From the NCBI RefSeq assembly GCF_025860405.1, contig NZ_CP063785.1, positions 5,705,390 to 5,769,389 on the forward strand: a stretch of DNA of 64,000 bases, given 5' to 3'. The notes below the pieces were generated by a model, which saw only the letters and a list, made by a program, of their open reading frames with translations, was not told the origin of the DNA and did no database searches. This document shows, in pieces, positions 19,001 to 27,315 of this stretch; the first letter of the stretch is position 1, and each line of letters starts with the position of its first letter. Position numbers and translations under genes: made by a program. The DNA comes from Tolypothrix sp. PCC 7712 (GTDB lineage: Bacteria > Cyanobacteriota > Cyanobacteriia > Cyanobacteriales > Nostocaceae).

Positions 19001-22000
19001 AAAGCTGTTTTGATAAAACCAGCCACACCTGCGGCTGTGTTCAAATGTCCAACATTAGTTTTGACTGAACCGATAGCACAGTAGCCTGTTTTATCTGTTT
19101 TAAGACGAAAGGCTTGAGTCAGTCCAGCCACTTCAATGGGGTCTCCCAATGGAGTACCAGTACCATGCGTTTCTATGTAAGTAATAGTTTCCGGTTCAAT
19201 TCTGGCATCTCTGTGTGCAGCCGCAATTACTGTAGCTTGACCATCAACACCAGGAGCAGTAAAGCCAACTTTTAAGTTACCATCATTATTGATGGCACTA
19301 CCTTTGATGGTGGCGTAAATATGATCTCCATCTGCGATCGCCTGTTGTAATGGTTTAAGGACGACAATCCCCACACCATCGCCAGCAACCATACCTTGAG
19401 CCGACGCATCAAATGCATGACAATGACCGTCGGGAGAGAAAACCATCCCTTGTTCATATACATAACCAGTCTTTTGCTGTAGGGAAACACCACCAGCTAG
19501 CGCTATGTCACATTCTCCCCTTAATAAGCTTTGACAAGCCATGTGGATAGCCACTAAGGAAGTAGAACAGCCTGTTTGCAGATTAATTGCTGGCCCTGTG
19601 AGATTCAGTTTATAAGCTACCCGCGTGTTGAGAAAATCTGTACTATTGCCGATAAATGCTTGTAACCATGAGGCTGACTCTACCAAACGACCTTCGGCCA
19701 GATCGTCATTCTGTAAAATATTATTTAATAAATAAGTGCTGGGAGCTACACCTCCATAAATACCGATGGTGTAACGATGACTATCTGGTTGATAACCAGC
19801 ATCTTCTAGCGCTGACCAAGCACACTCTAGGTAAATTCTTTGCTGAGGATCTATAACTTGGGCTTCTCTAGGAGAATAACCAAAGAAAGCAGCATCAAAT
19901 TCTGCAATTTTAGGAATAATCGCTGCGGCTCTGATATAGTTCGGATTGTTTAATAAGCTAGAATCTACCCCTAAAGCTCTTAACTCCTCATCTGACAATT
20001 GAGCAATAGATTCCACTCCATCCCGAAGATTTTGCCAAAATTCATTGATATTGGTAGCACCAGGGAAACGACCAGCCATACCGATAATTGCAATATCTTT
20101 GTGCAACTTTGTTGATACTACTGGCTCTATTACGTCAGAGTTAGACTTGTGTTGATTCTCTTGTGCCGTGCTTGGTGTTGAAGCTTGAGTCCGCTCTAAT
20201 AGACATTGGGCTAAACTGCGGATAGTTGAATATTGAAATACATCAACGATAGAGATTTGGATTCCTAATACTTCTACTATTTTGTTTCTCAATTTAGCTA
20301 TGAGTAAAGAATGACCTCCTAGCTCAAAGAAATTATCATCAATGCCAATTTCATCAATGGTTAAAACTTCTTGCCAGATAGTAGTGAGGGTTTTCTCAAT
20401 TTCATTTTGGGGTTTTGGACTGACTGGAAGAAATTGCGATCGCTCACTTGTGGGAGTAGTGTGATCTTGACGTTCTATCTTTCTATTGGGTGCAGGTAAA
20501 GCTTTGCGGTCAACTTTGCCGTTGGATGTGAGTGGTAGAGTCTCCAGCATGACAAAAGCTGAAGGAATCATATAATCTGGCAATTGTTGGGAAAGGAAAT
20601 CCCGCAGGTCATTAATTGTTGGTTGTTGCTCCTGATTAGGAACTAGGTAAGCTACTAAGCGCTTATCTCCTGGCCTATCTTCATAAACTGTAACTACTGT
20701 TTGATTGATAGCAGGGTGTTGGCTTAATGCAGACTCTATTTCTCCCAACTCAATCCGAAATCCCCGAATTTTGACTTGATTATCTATGCGCCCAATGTAC
20801 TCAAGGCTACCATCACTCAAATAACGCGCTAAATCTCCAGTTTTATAAAGACGGGCATGAGAGTCATCACTAAAGGGATGTTTGATGAATCTTTCTTTAG
20901 TTAATTCATCGCGCTGCCAATATCCTTGTGCTACTCCCGCACCACCAACATACATTTCTGCCCACACACCAATAGGTACAGGTTGGAGATATTGATCCAA
21001 AAGGTAAACTTGTAAATCAGGAATCGGACGACCAATTAAACTACTTGTGGCTTGAGCATCCGCTAAAGTTAAAGGACGATAGGTAACATGAACGGTAGTT
21101 TCTGTAATTCCGTACATATTCACTAACTGGGGAGATTGATCTCCATGTCGCTCAAACCAAGGCTGCAAGTTAGACAAGTTGAGTGCTTCACCACCAAAAA
21201 TCACAAACCGTAAACTCAATTCATCTCTGGATTTGGCAAGTTTATCGGCTTCAATTAACTGATAAAAAGCTGATGGTGTTTGGTTAAGGACAGTAACTTG
21301 TTCAGAAACTAATAAATTGTAGAATGCTTCTGTGTCTCTACTTACTAAATAGGGAACAACGACAACACGCCCTCCATAGAGTAAAGCGCCCCATATTTCC
21401 CACACAGAAAAATCAAAGGCGAAGGAGTGAAATAGAGTCCATACATCCCTTTCATTAAAGTGATACCAAGATTCTGTGGCTGTGAATAAACGCACCACAT
21501 TGTAATGGCTGACTAATACCCCTTTGGGCTTGCCTGTAGAGCCAGAAGTATAAATAATGTAAGCGATATTATGACTCTGGACACTGACGATAGGGTTGTT
21601 GTCAGAATATTGAGCAATTTTCTCGTTGTCAGTATCTAAGCAAATCATCTGTTCGCAAACAGGAAAAATATTTACTAGCGCTGACTGCGTTACTAAGATT
21701 TGCACTTGGGCATTAGTCAAAATATATTCCAAGCGGTCTTGGGGATTTTTGGGATCTAAAGGTACATAAGCCCCACCTGCCTTTAAGATGCCTAAAATCC
21801 CTACCATCATATCTAGGGAACGCTCTACACAGATGCCGACAAAAGTATCTGCTTTGACTCCCAAAGTAATTAAATAATTTGCTAATCGATTAGCCTGGCT
21901 ATTTAATTGCCGATAGGTCAGTTGCTGTTGTTCAAATACTACTGCAACTGCATCAGGTGTACGTTCAACTTGTTCCTCAAACCAGCGATGAATACATTTA

Positions 22001-23730
22001 TCTTGGGGATATACTATTTGAGTATTGTTCCATTCAAATAATAATTTTTGTCGCTCCTTCTCTGCCAGTATATTTAACTCATAAATAGGCTTTTGGGGAT
22101 TAGCAACAATGCTCTCCAGTAAATTTTGGAAATGCACGTTTATTCTTTCAATGGTATTGCTATCAAATAAATCTGTGTTATATACCCACTTCCCTGCTAA
22201 TCCATTGTTGGTTGGTTTTAAAAATAAAATTAAATCAAACTTTCCAGCATTATTTTCTAATACCCAAGGACAGGCAGTTAAGCTAGAAAGCTCAATCTTT
22301 TCTAAGGAAACATCTTCCTGAATAATAAACAGTACCTGGAATAAGGGTGAGTAGCTTAAGTCTGATTGGGGCTGCAATTCCTCTACCAGGATCTCAAAAG
22401 GCACTTCTTGATGTTTTTGAGCTAACAAAGCTACTTCTCTGACTCGTTGCAGTAATTCTAGAAATTTGGGTTTTCCAGATATATCAGTGCGGAGGGGTAA
22501 AGCGTTAACAAAGATTTCTGAATTAACGCGGCCAGTAATTGGGGAACCTACTACTATGTCCTCTGTCCCCGTGTAGCGGTATAGCAAGCTCTTAAAGGCT
22601 GTTAAGAGGGTCACAAATAAGGTGACATTTTGCTGTTGACTTAATGAGCTGAGTGCTGCTGTTAATTCATGGGAGATTACAAAGGATTGTTCAGAACCTT
22701 GAAAGTTTTGCTCTGCTGGTCGTGGTCGGTCGGTTGGTAGTGATAATAAAGGTGCTACTCCTGCTAGTTGTTGTTTCCAGTAAGCTAGGGAGGATTCAAT
22801 AGTTACTTTTTGTAATTGTGAGCGCAGAGATTGATATGCTAATTTGTAAATTTCTTGATCAATAAGTTTTAATTGAGGATCGTAATTTAATATCAATCGT
22901 AAATAGCCTAAAGCCTCAAGCCACTGCCCAGCTTGAGCATATCTCATGATTTCATAGGGCATTCTTTCTATGAAAAGCTTAATCCAAGCTTGCTTGCCCT
23001 GTTCATAAGCTACTGCATATTCTTTATTCCCAGATTGTTCAATGTAGCTCCATTGCAAACTATGGACGCGTATTACATTGATAATATAAGTCGGATTTCC
23101 TGACATATTACCGCTATTATAGCGATATTCAAGAACTGTTTGGCCGTGGAAGTGGATAGGAAATTGACGAGCAACTCGTAGAAATAAATTATAATCTTCC
23201 CCTCCTTTTGAATTTGGGTCAAACGCTCCTACAGACTCAACAGCAGTACGTCGAAAAAGAACACTAGCAACTTGGAGTTTTAGTTTGCCAGCTAGAATAT
23301 TTTCATAGTTAGCTGCTACCTTTTGATTGTCATATATTTCTTCTGTTGTATATGAGCCATCAGGGTTCATTAATTGAAAAACATAATTACCAAAGACAAA
23401 GCCTGCTTCTGGATAGGCATTTATGCAATTCACTCCGGCTTCTACAGCGTTAGGTAAAAGGCAGTCATCACTATCAAAAAAGAGGATATATTCTCCTTTA
23501 CTGGCGTAAAATCCCGTATTACGCGCTCCAATGAGTCCTTGATTGCTTTGGTAAATATATTTTATGGTTGGGTAGCGATCGCAAACTTGTTTCGTCTCAT
23601 CAGTTGAACCATCATCTACTACGATGATCTCGAACACAGGGTAAGTTTGTTTGAGTACACTCTCAATTGCTTCTGGTAAAAAATTAGCGCTGTTGTATGA
23701 AGGGATGATGACTGATACGCGGTTTAACAT
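13060..23730 (-). CDS. Hybrid glycosyltransferase-NRPS-PKS megasynthase
   Basis: 3556 residues. Order: GT2 glycosyltransferase (about 1-280; VSVIIPSYNS, FFDSDD, GGEDYNLFLRV); C-terminal half only of a condensation domain (about 318-550; no HHxxxDG); A1 (about 567-1050; YTSGSTGKPKG, YGITETT, YKTGDL); PCP (LGGHSL near 1137); KS (about 1209-1630; Cys in TGCSTSL, His in ETHGTGT and NVGHL); AT (GHSIGEY near 1838, HAFH, hence malonyl-CoA); ACP (LGGDSL near 2161); C (QHIATDG near 2368); A2 (HTSGSTGMPKG near 2853); PCP (LGGHSL near 3243); thioesterase (GYSFGG near 3380). The A1 specificity residues read as DFWNIGMVHK, the classic Thr code; A2 reads DVQFIAHVVK, Pro-like. There is no KR, DH, epimerase or methyltransferase. 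Expected backbone is Thr-C2-Pro, freed by the thioesterase. No MbtH, PPTase or transporter gene is adjacent. Confidence 0.95.
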   Translation of the reverse strand: MLNRVSVIIPSYNSANFLPEAIESVLKQTYPVFEIIVVDDGSTDETKQVCDRYPTIKYIYQSNQGLIGARNTGFYASKGEYILFFDSDDCLLPNAVEAGVNCINAYPEAGFVFGNYVFQLMNPDGSYTTEEIYDNQKVAANYENILAGKLKLQVASVLFRRTAVESVGAFDPNSKGGEDYNLFLRVARQFPIHFHGQTVLEYRYNSGNMSGNPTYIINVIRVHSLQWSYIEQSGNKEYAVAYEQGKQAWIKLFIERMPYEIMRYAQAGQWLEALGYLRLILNYDPQLKLIDQEIYKLAYQSLRSQLQKVTIESSLAYWKQQLAGVAPLLSLPTDRPRPAEQNFQGSEQSFVISHELTAALSSLSQQQNVTLFVTLLTAFKSLLYRYTGTEDIVVGSPITGRVNSEIFVNALPLRTDISGKPKFLELLQRVREVALLAQKHQEVPFEILVEELQPQSDLSYSPLFQVLFIIQEDVSLEKIELSSLTACPWVLENNAGKFDLILFLKPTNNGLAGKWVYNTDLFDSNTIERINVHFQNLLESIVANPQKPIYELNILAEKERQKLLFEWNNTQIVYPQDKCIHRWFEEQVERTPDAVAVVFEQQQLTYRQLNSQANRLANYLITLGVKADTFVGICVERSLDMMVGILGILKAGGAYVPLDPKNPQDRLEYILTNAQVQILVTQSALVNIFPVCEQMICLDTDNEKIAQYSDNNPIVSVQSHNIAYIIYTSGSTGKPKGVLVSHYNVVRLFTATESWYHFNERDVWTLFHSFAFDFSVWEIWGALLYGGRVVVVPYLVSRDTEAFYNLLVSEQVTVLNQTPSAFYQLIEADKLAKSRDELSLRFVIFGGEALNLSNLQPWFERHGDQSPQLVNMYGITETTVHVTYRPLTLADAQATSSLIGRPIPDLQVYLLDQYLQPVPIGVWAEMYVGGAGVAQGYWQRDELTKERFIKHPFSDDSHARLYKTGDLARYLSDGSLEYIGRIDNQVKIRGFRIELGEIESALSQHPAINQTVVTVYEDRPGDKRLVAYLVPNQEQQPTINDLRDFLSQQLPDYMIPSAFVMLETLPLTSNGKVDRKALPAPNRKIERQDHTTPTSERSQFLPVSPKPQNEIEKTLTTIWQEVLTIDEIGIDDNFFELGGHSLLIAKLRNKIVEVLGIQISIVDVFQYSTIRSLAQCLLERTQASTPSTAQENQHKSNSDVIEPVVSTKLHKDIAIIGMAGRFPGATNINEFWQNLRDGVESIAQLSDEELRALGVDSSLLNNPNYIRAAAIIPKIAEFDAAFFGYSPREAQVIDPQQRIYLECAWSALEDAGYQPDSHRYTIGIYGGVAPSTYLLNNILQNDDLAEGRLVESASWLQAFIGNSTDFLNTRVAYKLNLTGPAINLQTGCSTSLVAIHMACQSLLRGECDIALAGGVSLQQKTGYVYEQGMVFSPDGHCHAFDASAQGMVAGDGVGIVVLKPLQQAIADGDHIYATIKGSAINNDGNLKVGFTAPGVDGQATVIAAAHRDARIEPETITYIETHGTGTPLGDPIEVAGLTQAFRLKTDKTGYCAIGSVKTNVGHLNTAAGVAGFIKTALALKHQQIPPSLNFEKPNPEIDFAHSPFYVNTKLSAWERNGSPRRAGVSAFGFGGTNAHVVLEEWDHTTSKSKVKAKNSQELLVLSAKTASALDTATLNLANYLQQNPEVNLADVAYTLSIGRVGFNHRRIVAVSDIEDAVNALNNRDKKRVFTNSGKIKPRSVVFMFSGQGSQYVNMARELYETEAYFQEQVDLCCEILQPHLGFNLRDVLYPNVAEIATATAKLTQTATTQPALFVIEYAIAKLWMKWGIIPVAMIGHSIGEYVAATLAGVFTLEDALALVATRGQLMESMPPGSMLAVPLPEHEVQPLLAGTSLQIAVINSPSNCVVSGTTAAIEALAKQLAEKEIEGRFLHTSHAFHSQMMAEILEPFTDKVKQIRLNVPNIPFVSNVTGTWITVEDATNPNYYAQHLRQAVRFADGIKQFFDNPEQILLEVGPGRTLSTLAQRHPDKPKEQITLTSVRHPQDEYSDVSFLLNNLGQMWLAGLEINWSAFYSEQPHYRLPLPTYPFERKRYWVEPSKPTQKIQLSATKALDIFDEAETVSEQLSSQTELIQTPQKQLEKTIINIWQQVLGVDNIGLDDNFFELGGDSLVAVQLLSKLRKNIDLKAYSGLELSLDQLFKTPTIAELLGTLSIAKTDEPASTDSQALTIRPRANRDSALLSYPQQSLWFLHQLEPNRSDYHIFQAVHLTGRLNVEALQQSLDAIVARHEVLRTNYISENGEPIQVISPPRPVELQIIDLQNYPPSEQETAVKEYLNQETQRIFHLSEDLMLRGCLLKIAAEEHILLLVTQHIATDGESMAVISKELKALYTAFCNGESPKLAELPIQYGDFAVWQQEWLQGEVLESLLGYWQKQMVGAPALLPLPTDRPRPAVQTYRGSSHYFTLSHELIQGLSLLSQKEGVTLFMTLLAAFDILLYRYTNSEDIVVGVPFANRNRQEISGLVGFFVNTLAMRTPLSGELSVQELLGRVKEVTLGAYTHSDLPFEKLVAELHPQRDLSYSPLFQVLLVFADNPFLQNQELPGLKLSEYSVEKNTAQFDLTLFLITSKNEEGLRCEWEYNTDLFDSDTISRMAANFEVLLTAIVANPQQAISELPLLTAPEKQKLLVDWNDTQIDYPQDKCLPQLFAEQVERTPNAVAVVFEEQKLTYRELNNRANQLAHYLSKLGVQPDVGVGICVERSLEMVVGLLGILKAGGAYVPLDPAYPKDRLSFMLKNSQAMVLVTTKNLVAELPADETKVVCLDSNWSDINQESHENLVTGVKPENLAYVIHTSGSTGMPKGVAMTQMALCNLILWQLENTTVLGEAKTLQFSPISFDVSFQEMFSTWCSGGTLVLIAEELRRDPLALLNLLNQKAVNRLFLPFVALQQLAEVAVTAKLFPQHLREVITAGEQLQITPAIQEFFTQVTNCTLHNHYGPSESHVVTTFTLDNSVQNWPKLPPIGKAIANTQIYILDSRMQPVPIGVAGELYIGGDCLARGYLNRDDLTSARFIPNPLSNDPNARLYKTGDLCRYLNDGNIEYLGRIDNQVKVRGFRIELGEIEALLSQHPAIAQVSIIVREDIPGDKRLVAYFVPHQEPAPTSSELRHFLQQKLPDYMLPAAFVMLESLPLTPSGKVDRRALPAIDNIRQGTEATFVAPQEELEVRLTKIWEDILNVRPIGIKDNFFELGGHSLLAVRLFAEIEKMCDQKLPLATLFQAQTIEQLAGVLRESGWSAPWSSLVLIKPGEQKPPLFCVHPVGGNILEYQAVARYLDPDQPVYGIQAVGLDGKQQPLRRVEDMAQHYVEAIRSVQPNGPYFLAGYSFGGLVAFEMARQLNAQGQNVAHLALFDRSAPNFVSIRPSLLQCIQIHLNNIWQLEHKDRWNYIKARVLYRSGQVNYKQGLLEGLSELQTLTPQYLNLIDCNEQAAEDYKPQGIYPGNVSLYRCKIQRPQETLSADFGWSNLVAGNVEILDIPGEHYGMLREPRVQILAEILQRCLKQAN

Positions 23731-24933
23731 TTGATTGTTGGAAATTATTGGTTAATTTAATATGTTGGCAAAAAGGAAATTGTTGACCTGGGACGAAATA
23801 TATAAATCCGTTTTGATGACTGAAATTATTTGCGTAGAAGAAGACAAGGAAGCAAGAAAAAACTTCATGATTTTTTTATATGAATCTAATACATCCAAAA
23901 AAATCATGATGTATTGAGACAAAGTGTCAAACCCTTGTCTTAATTCATCCAAACAGCATCAATATCTGGAATAAAAACTCCAAATATATAGGAATTTGTG
24001 CTTGCATTTTTCCTACAAGGAAGAGACAAGCGTATATTATGCTTATTCAGTTAATTCCAGAATAGATTTTTAGCTCAAAATTTATAGGTAATGCTAGGCA
24101 AATTTCTGCGCTAAAACATAGACGTTATAAAATAACGCCTATGATGATTTACAATAAGCTTTTAAAATTTAATTTACAGCCATTGTAGTCATCAGTACAG
24201 AAAAGCCTAAATTATATCTGTTTTTCCTCAGATACTCTGCGGAAATTGGTTAATTTAAAATGCTATCTTTCGCCAATAATTAAGTATTTGGTTCAATCAG
24301 GTTTAGCAGAATTTAGCAATCTTATTTTCGTTGTGAAAAATATCAGTTTTGAATGTTGACTGTCAACGGTTAACAAACCTATCTGTTAAGATTTCACAAA
24401 TCATTTATGATTCCTATATATTTCTACCAGTTAACTGAAAAACACAGTATTGCTTTCTCTATGTAAAGTACAATAAAAACCAAAGAAATCATCTTTGAGT
24501 TCTCAGTATTTACACTAAATTTACTCAAAATTTATAATTTCCCTGATACTTATAAAAATTAGATGAAAATCTCCATCCCCTTGTGGGTGGAGATTTTGGG
24601 CATTGGGCATGGGGAAGAGATCACCAATGCAATACTTGTCGGTTAAGGGCAAAAGGGGCAAGAAAAAACCTTTAACCGTTCGGCTGACGCTCACGGCGAA
24701 GCCCTTACCCTTTCTCCTGCAAAGACGCTACGCGTAGCTTGCTGAAGCGCAGGGGTACACCTTTTCGCCAAACCAAATTTCAACTTGAAAATCCTTAACC
24801 GAGCAAATGCCCTATGCCTCAAGCGGCGGGGCGCTCACCCTACGCACCTTCAAGGGTATGGAATTATCCCGTCGCTTTAAATAAAAAAGACAGGCAAATT
24901 GCCTGTCTTTAAATAAGTAAGTTAGCAAAGAAT
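23731..24933. other. 1.2-kb gene-free interval between the megasynthase and petA
   Basis: I find no convincing gene. A 66-codon frame at 23752-23952 lacks a ribosome site and was not accepted. The AT-rich part (23950-24560) probably holds the megasynthase promoter, but no clear sigma-70 boxes stand out. CATAGACGTTAT/AATAACGCCTATG at 24117-24143 form a hairpin. From 24566 there is dispersed repeat DNA (CTCCATCCCCTTGTGGGTGG, then STRR), a degenerate GGCGGGGCGCTCACCC block, and the petA terminator at the right end. Confidence 0.6.
24886..24910 (-). terminator. Rho-independent terminator of petC-petA
   Basis: Perfect 10-bp inverted repeat AAAGACAGGC / GCCTGTCTTT with a 5-nt loop, 24 bp after the petA stop codon. 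On the minus strand it is followed by TTTTTTAT. This is typical of an intrinsic terminator. Confidence 0.9.
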
Positions 24934-25935
24934 TTAGAAATTCATTTCTGCGGCTTGGACTTTCTCAACCTGCTTCTTCTTCAACACGAGCATAACTTGA
25001 GCCAACATCACAAGCGCGATGAATGCAATCAACCACTTGACGCGACTAGCATCTTGTAATACGATTTCTGCATCTTTTTGACCAAATCCACCAACGTTGG
25101 GATTATTGGTTAAAGCATCACCAGCTTTTACAGTTTGCCCTTCAGAAACAATGAGTTCGGGGCCTAAAGGAATCGTATCAGAGACAACTTCACCAGCGTC
25201 GGTTTTGATGCTCAATACATATTTGACGTTGCCGTCTCCATCTTCTTCTTTGGCAATCTTGGTGATTGTACCAGCAGCAGAAGCATTGTAAACAGAGTTG
25301 TTGCTCTTTTCACCAGTTGGGTAAACTTGTCCGCGTCCCCGGTTACCACCTACGTGAACTGAATATTTACCAAAGTGGATGTTTTTATCAGTTGCGGGGT
25401 TGGGAGACAGAACTGGGAAGATTATTTCCTGATACTGTTCACCAGGGAGAGGGCCAACGATGACGACGTTTTCTTGATCTTCGCTGTAAGTTTGGAAGTA
25501 AGTATCGCCGACTTCTTCTTTGAGTTCTTCAGAAATGCGGTCTTCAGGAGCAATCTTGAAGCCTTCGGGTAGCATCAATACAGCGCCAACATTCAAACCG
25601 GTTTTAGAGCCATCAGCACCTACTTGCTGCACGCTAGTATCGTAGGGGATTTTCACCACGGCTTTAAACACGGTGTCAGGTAGCACTGATTGCGGAACTT
25701 CCACTTCTGTCGGCTTTGCAGCTAAGTGACAGTTGGCGCAAACAATCCGCCCTGTTGGTTCGCGGGGGGTTTCTGGATAGGTTTGCTGTGCCCAAAAAGG
25801 GTAGGCAGCAGCCGATTGTGGCAGAGCTAAATCGCTGGTGAAGTAGAATGTCACCGTAGCGATCGCTATGAGCAATGTTTTGACGATTGCTCTAGTACTG
25901 CGAGTGAACCTCGCTGTTATCGAAGCATTTCTCAT
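24934..25935 (-). CDS. petA: Apocytochrome f
   Basis: The 333-residue precursor of cytochrome f passes electrons from the Rieske protein to plastocyanin or cytochrome c6 on the lumenal side of the b6f complex. A signal peptide (about residues 1-44, ending SAAA) precedes mature YPFWAQQTYP; the N-terminal Tyr45 is the axial heme ligand and CANCH (66-70) attaches heme c covalently. The large and small lumenal domains follow, and a single C-terminal membrane anchor (WLIAFIALVMLAQVMLVL) ends with a short stromal tail. The length matches the family. It follows petC by 113 bp on the same strand, the usual petCA operon, and ends at a strong terminator. Confidence 0.98.
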   Translation of the reverse strand: MRNASITARFTRSTRAIVKTLLIAIATVTFYFTSDLALPQSAAAYPFWAQQTYPETPREPTGRIVCANCHLAAKPTEVEVPQSVLPDTVFKAVVKIPYDTSVQQVGADGSKTGLNVGAVLMLPEGFKIAPEDRISEELKEEVGDTYFQTYSEDQENVVIVGPLPGEQYQEIIFPVLSPNPATDKNIHFGKYSVHVGGNRGRGQVYPTGEKSNNSVYNASAAGTITKIAKEEDGDGNVKYVLSIKTDAGEVVSDTIPLGPELIVSEGQTVKAGDALTNNPNVGGFGQKDAEIVLQDASRVKWLIAFIALVMLAQVMLVLKKKQVEKVQAAEMNF

Positions 25936-26048
25936 CTCTATAAGGGCAACGATTCTCTCGTGAATTAGTCATTGGTCATTTGTCATTCGTCATTTGTCTG
26001 TGGAAAGTAAATAACTGACCACTGATCGCTGACTGCTGACAAAGATAA

Positions 26049-26588
26049 TTAAGCCCACCAAGGTTCTTCGCCGGTACGGAAATCGGTTTCAGTCCAAGGA
26101 GTAACTACAACTTTGTCGTCTTCTACTTTGGTATGGGCCAAAGCCAAAGAAAGCGGCGCGGGGCCACGAACAACCTTACCAGTTGCGTCGTATTGGGAAC
26201 CATGACAAGGACATTTAAACTTGTTCTCAGCCACGTTCCAGGGCACAACACAACCCAGGTGGGTGCAGATGGCATTAATGCCGTAATCGCCAATCGCCTC
26301 TTTGCTTTCTACTACAAGATAAGTTGGGTCGCCCTTGAGTCCCTGAACGAGGGAGCGATCGCCTACATTATGGCTTGCTAGAAACTTGCTGACGCTAACA
26401 TCGTTGCCCAGCTCATCTTTTGCCGTTGCACCGCCACCAGCGCCACCTGCAGCAGGTGGAATAAAATAATTGACAACGGGATACAATGCACCCAGAGCCA
26501 CTCCAGTGACGGTTCCAAAAGTGAGCAGATTCATGAATTGACGACGCCCCATATCGGGCACGTCTGCTGATTCAGAAAATTGAGCCAT
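26049..26588 (-). CDS. petC: Cytochrome b6f complex Rieske iron-sulfur protein
   Basis: The 179-residue Rieske subunit accepts electrons from plastoquinol and hands them to cytochrome f. GRRQFMNLLTFGTVTGVALG at about residues 14-33 combines a twin-arginine signal with the uncleaved N-terminal membrane anchor. A Gly-rich hinge (GGAGGGATAKDE) follows. The 2Fe-2S ligands are in CTHLGC and CPCHGSQ. The length and order match cyanobacterial PetC. It is the first gene of petCA and is divergent from the DUF3067 gene across about 230 bp. Confidence 0.98.
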   Translation of the reverse strand: MAQFSESADVPDMGRRQFMNLLTFGTVTGVALGALYPVVNYFIPPAAGGAGGGATAKDELGNDVSVSKFLASHNVGDRSLVQGLKGDPTYLVVESKEAIGDYGINAICTHLGCVVPWNVAENKFKCPCHGSQYDATGKVVRGPAPLSLALAHTKVEDDKVVVTPWTETDFRTGEEPWWA

Positions 26589-26817
26589 AATCTACGCGCT
26601 CTTTGTGTATTTTGTTAAGCATTTTGATAAGAGTACTAGTAGGTGAGCAACTCTTATCTAAGTCGAAATGCTAACGCCCACAAAAATGCCATACTTCTTT
26701 GTTCCAAGATATATCTAGCATCTTTTCTGTTAGCATTACATTTCTTTATATCCTTATCATACTTGAGTTACGGAACTTAACATCATAACTAAATGTAAAA
26801 TCTAATTGAGACAACCT

Positions 26818-27126
26818 ATGACAGGACAGCAATTACGTCAACTGTTGCTTGAAAAGTGGGGACGCTCTTACGATGTGCAGCTGCGGCGATCCCAGGGAAA
26901 AATTTTTTTGCAAGTCATGTGGAAGTATGTTGAGCAAGCTTCTTTTCCCTTAAGCGAAGAGGAATATCAAGCCCATCTTGATAGCATTGCCAATTATCTT
27001 AATGCTTTAGGTGGAACGACTCAAGTCCAAACATTTATCACTCAAACACGCGATCGCCCTCGTTTGGGCAAAGCTGTGAGTATTCCCCTCGATTTGGGCG
27101 AGCGTTCTTCGGAATGGATCTTATGA
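26818..27126 (+). CDS. DUF3067 family protein
   Basis: This protein of about 102 residues belongs to a small family restricted to cyanobacteria and plastids (DUF3067), function unknown. It starts MTGQQLRQLLLEKWGRSYDV, has the motif SQGKIFLQVMWKYVEQ and ends RLGKAVSIPLDLG. The start is placed at ATG 26818; a TTG at 26806 is in frame but less likely. It is soluble, with no signal or membrane segment. I recall the family lying next to petC in other cyanobacteria, which suggests a link to b6f assembly or regulation (inference). Confidence 0.88.
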   Translation: MTGQQLRQLLLEKWGRSYDVQLRRSQGKIFLQVMWKYVEQASFPLSEEEYQAHLDSIANYLNALGGTTQVQTFITQTRDRPRLGKAVSIPLDLGERSSEWIL

Positions 27127-27315
27127 TCTATCTTGACAATTTGCTCTTTTAAAGATATGTGCAGTCATTTATGAAATGACTTGTAAACAGAGGTAACAGG
27201 AAAGAAAAAGTGTAGAGATGCATAAACTGGGAAAAATCAAACAGGAATCTCATAAACCGGGAAGTATTGTAACTAACCCTACAGTTAAAAATTTGGTAAA
27301 TCCCCTCGCCGTACT

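Noticed and set aside
23752..23952. A 66-codon minus-strand frame just upstream of the megasynthase gene
   Set aside because: No ribosome site, no recognisable family and an AT-rich promoter-like location. It could still be a leader peptide.
24250..24420. A transcription factor site (TGTTGACTGTCAACGGTTAAC) in the megasynthase upstream region
   Set aside because: GTTGACTGTCAAC has local dyad symmetry, but it is about 620 bp from the start codon and occurs once, so the evidence is too thin.
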